A stretch of 7,486 nt of DNA from Pseudomonadota bacterium (GTDB taxonomy: Bacteria > Pseudomonadota > Gammaproteobacteria > Burkholderiales > Methylophilaceae), in NCBI GenBank assembly GCA_023459535.1, contig JAEWTK010000079.1, positions 1 through 7,486 on the forward strand, read 5' to 3'. Each line of letters starts with the position of its first letter. The stretch's first letter is position 1. Positions 6,631 to 7,486 of this stretch are shown piece by piece. The notes below the pieces were generated by a model. It was not told the origin of the DNA, did no database searches, and saw nothing but the letters and a program-made list of their open reading frames with translations. The position numbers and the translations under genes are program-made.

Positions 6631-6715
6631 TTCACAGAGGAAAACAGGATATTGCCGAAGGTTTAGCGTTCATTCAGTGTTCTTCAGAGCTTGAATAACT
6701 GTTTTCATGGTAAAA

Positions 6716-6743
6716 AAAAGAGCCTCCATCCGGAGGCTCTTTT
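6716..6743. terminator. Bidirectional intrinsic terminator between convergent genes
   Basis: AAAAGAGCCTCC (6716-6727) and GGAGGCTCTTTT (6732-6743) form a perfect 12-bp stem around the loop ATCC. On the + strand the stem ends in TTTT, serving the purT/haemoglobin transcript. On the - strand the A-run at 6712-6719 reads as eight T residues, giving a very strong terminator about 30 bp after the helicase stop codon. Confidence 0.93.
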
Positions 6744-6773
6744 GCTTGGTGCGCTTAACTTAACCGTCTGACT

Positions 6774-7486
6774 TCAGGAATCCTGTCGTCTCAGGCCGCC
6801 AAGTAATGCCGCAACCGGTGCTTTTGAACGGCTGGATACCGGGCGGTTGGTCACTTGAGGTGTCGTGGCATTTTGCGAAGGCTCGTATGGTTTGTCGAAC
6901 CAGGGATCCTTGCTTTTGCTCTTGGGCAAAGGACGCACTGCCGGACTCATGGATTCGCCGCGATCCTGTCGTTTCTCGCGGGAATGGCTGTCGCGAGGAG
7001 TTCTGGCAACTGCACTGACCGTGCTCTTTTCCTTGTCGATTTCCCGTTTGATCAGTTTCTCGATTTCCTTCAGGTATTTCTCTTCTTCAGGAGAAACCAG
7101 CGAGATGGCGGTGCCGGAGGCGCCAGCGCGGCCGGTACGGCCGATACGGTGCACATAGTCTTCTGGTGCTGACGGGATCTCGTAATTGATGACCATCGGC
7201 AGTTGATCGATATCCAGGCCGCGGGCTGCCACATCGGTCGCAATCAGCACGGCAACCTTGCCCTGCTTGAAGGCTTCCAGTGCTTCCATGCGTTCTTTCT
7301 GGCTCTTGTCGCCATGAATCGCATCCGCCAGCAGACCTTCACGTTGCAACTGCTTTGCCAGCCGGCTGGCAGTCAGCTTGGTCTTGGTAAACACGATGAC
7401 TTGCGAGGCATCACTGCCGCGCAGGATCTCGGCCAACTGAGCATGCTTGTTGGCCTGTTCGACCAGGTAGCCTTTCTGCGTGCCGT
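6774..7486 (-). CDS. DEAD-box ATP-dependent RNA helicase, RhlE-like, C-terminal part (5' truncated by the window)
   Basis: The frame stays open to the right edge, so the start and the N-terminal ATPase domain (with the DEAD motif) lie outside; the TTG at 7436 is internal. The visible 236 residues contain the helicase C-terminal RecA-like domain: motif IV region VIVFTKTK (29-36), HGDKSQKER (57-65), motif V ATDVAARGLDI (82-92) and motif VI YVHRIGRTGRAG (110-121). A basic, low-complexity tail from about residue 150 follows, rich in R, K, S and P and ending LRRQDS. These proteins remodel RNA in ribosome assembly or mRNA decay; RhlE-like tails help bind RNA. The family is clear, while the exact paralogue (RhlE versus a relative) is not settled without the N-terminal half. 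It converges on the haemoglobin gene with the shared terminator between. Confidence 0.93.
   Translation of the reverse strand, partial: GTQKGYLVEQANKHAQLAEILRGSDASQVIVFTKTKLTASRLAKQLQREGLLADAIHGDKSQKERMEALEAFKQGKVAVLIATDVAARGLDIDQLPMVINYEIPSAPEDYVHRIGRTGRAGASGTAISLVSPEEEKYLKEIEKLIKREIDKEKSTVSAVARTPRDSHSREKRQDRGESMSPAVRPLPKSKSKDPWFDKPYEPSQNATTPQVTNRPVSSRSKAPVAALLGGLRRQDS

Noticed and set aside
6774..7436. Helicase fragment as a complete small gene starting at 7436
   Set aside because: The codon at 7436 is TTG within an open frame that continues to the window edge with typical family sequence (GTQKGYLVEQANKHAQ), so the gene is simply cut by the window.

Overview
The window looks like a piece of a proteobacterial chromosome. 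Protein resemblance (YbbP-type permease, PurT, group II truncated haemoglobin, RhlE-type helicase) and a moderate GC content suggest a betaproteobacterium, perhaps near the Nitrosomonadales. That placement is an impression from the sequence, not a computed result. Four complete genes lie on the + strand. A gene fragment sits at each edge: the end of a permease gene on the + strand at the left, and the end of a helicase gene on the - strand at the right. No insertion sequence, CRISPR array, tRNA or rRNA was seen.

Layout. 1-801: C-terminal third of an FtsX/YbbP-type ABC transporter permease. 802-1034: an unusually structured intergenic region. It holds an array of TGGTTG/CAACCA half-sites, including perfect palindromes of 16 and 26 bp, then an AT-rich spacer, a sigma-54-like -24/-12 element, and a strong ribosome binding site. 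1035-3458: a TonB-dependent outer-membrane receptor of unknown substrate. 3473-4906: an NtrC-type response regulator (receiver, AAA+, Fis HTH), only 14 bp downstream and probably in the same operon. 4979-6181: purT, whose Shine-Dalgarno sequence lies in a small hairpin. 6192-6605: a group II truncated haemoglobin, 10 bp after purT. 6716-6743: a strong bidirectional terminator. 6774-7486: the C-terminal part of a DEAD-box RNA helicase on the - strand, converging on the haemoglobin gene.

Most interesting reading. The receptor and regulator look like one self-contained regulatory unit. The palindromes are centred about 150 and 120 bp upstream of the predicted sigma-54 start site, which is where NtrC-family activators usually bind. 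Their centres are 31 bp apart, or three helical turns. The gene for a sigma-54 activator follows directly behind the receptor gene. The simplest hypothesis is that the regulator binds TGGTTGTATACAACCA, drives sigma-54 transcription of the receptor, and thereby amplifies its own expression. No histidine kinase gene is next to it. The receptor has no FecA-type signalling domain, so regulation through an ECF sigma factor is not suggested.

The downstream genes are housekeeping or stress-related: formate-dependent purine synthesis, an oxygen- or NO-reactive haem protein, and RNA remodelling. No terminator is visible between the regulator and purT, so readthrough from the receptor unit into purT and the haemoglobin gene is possible.
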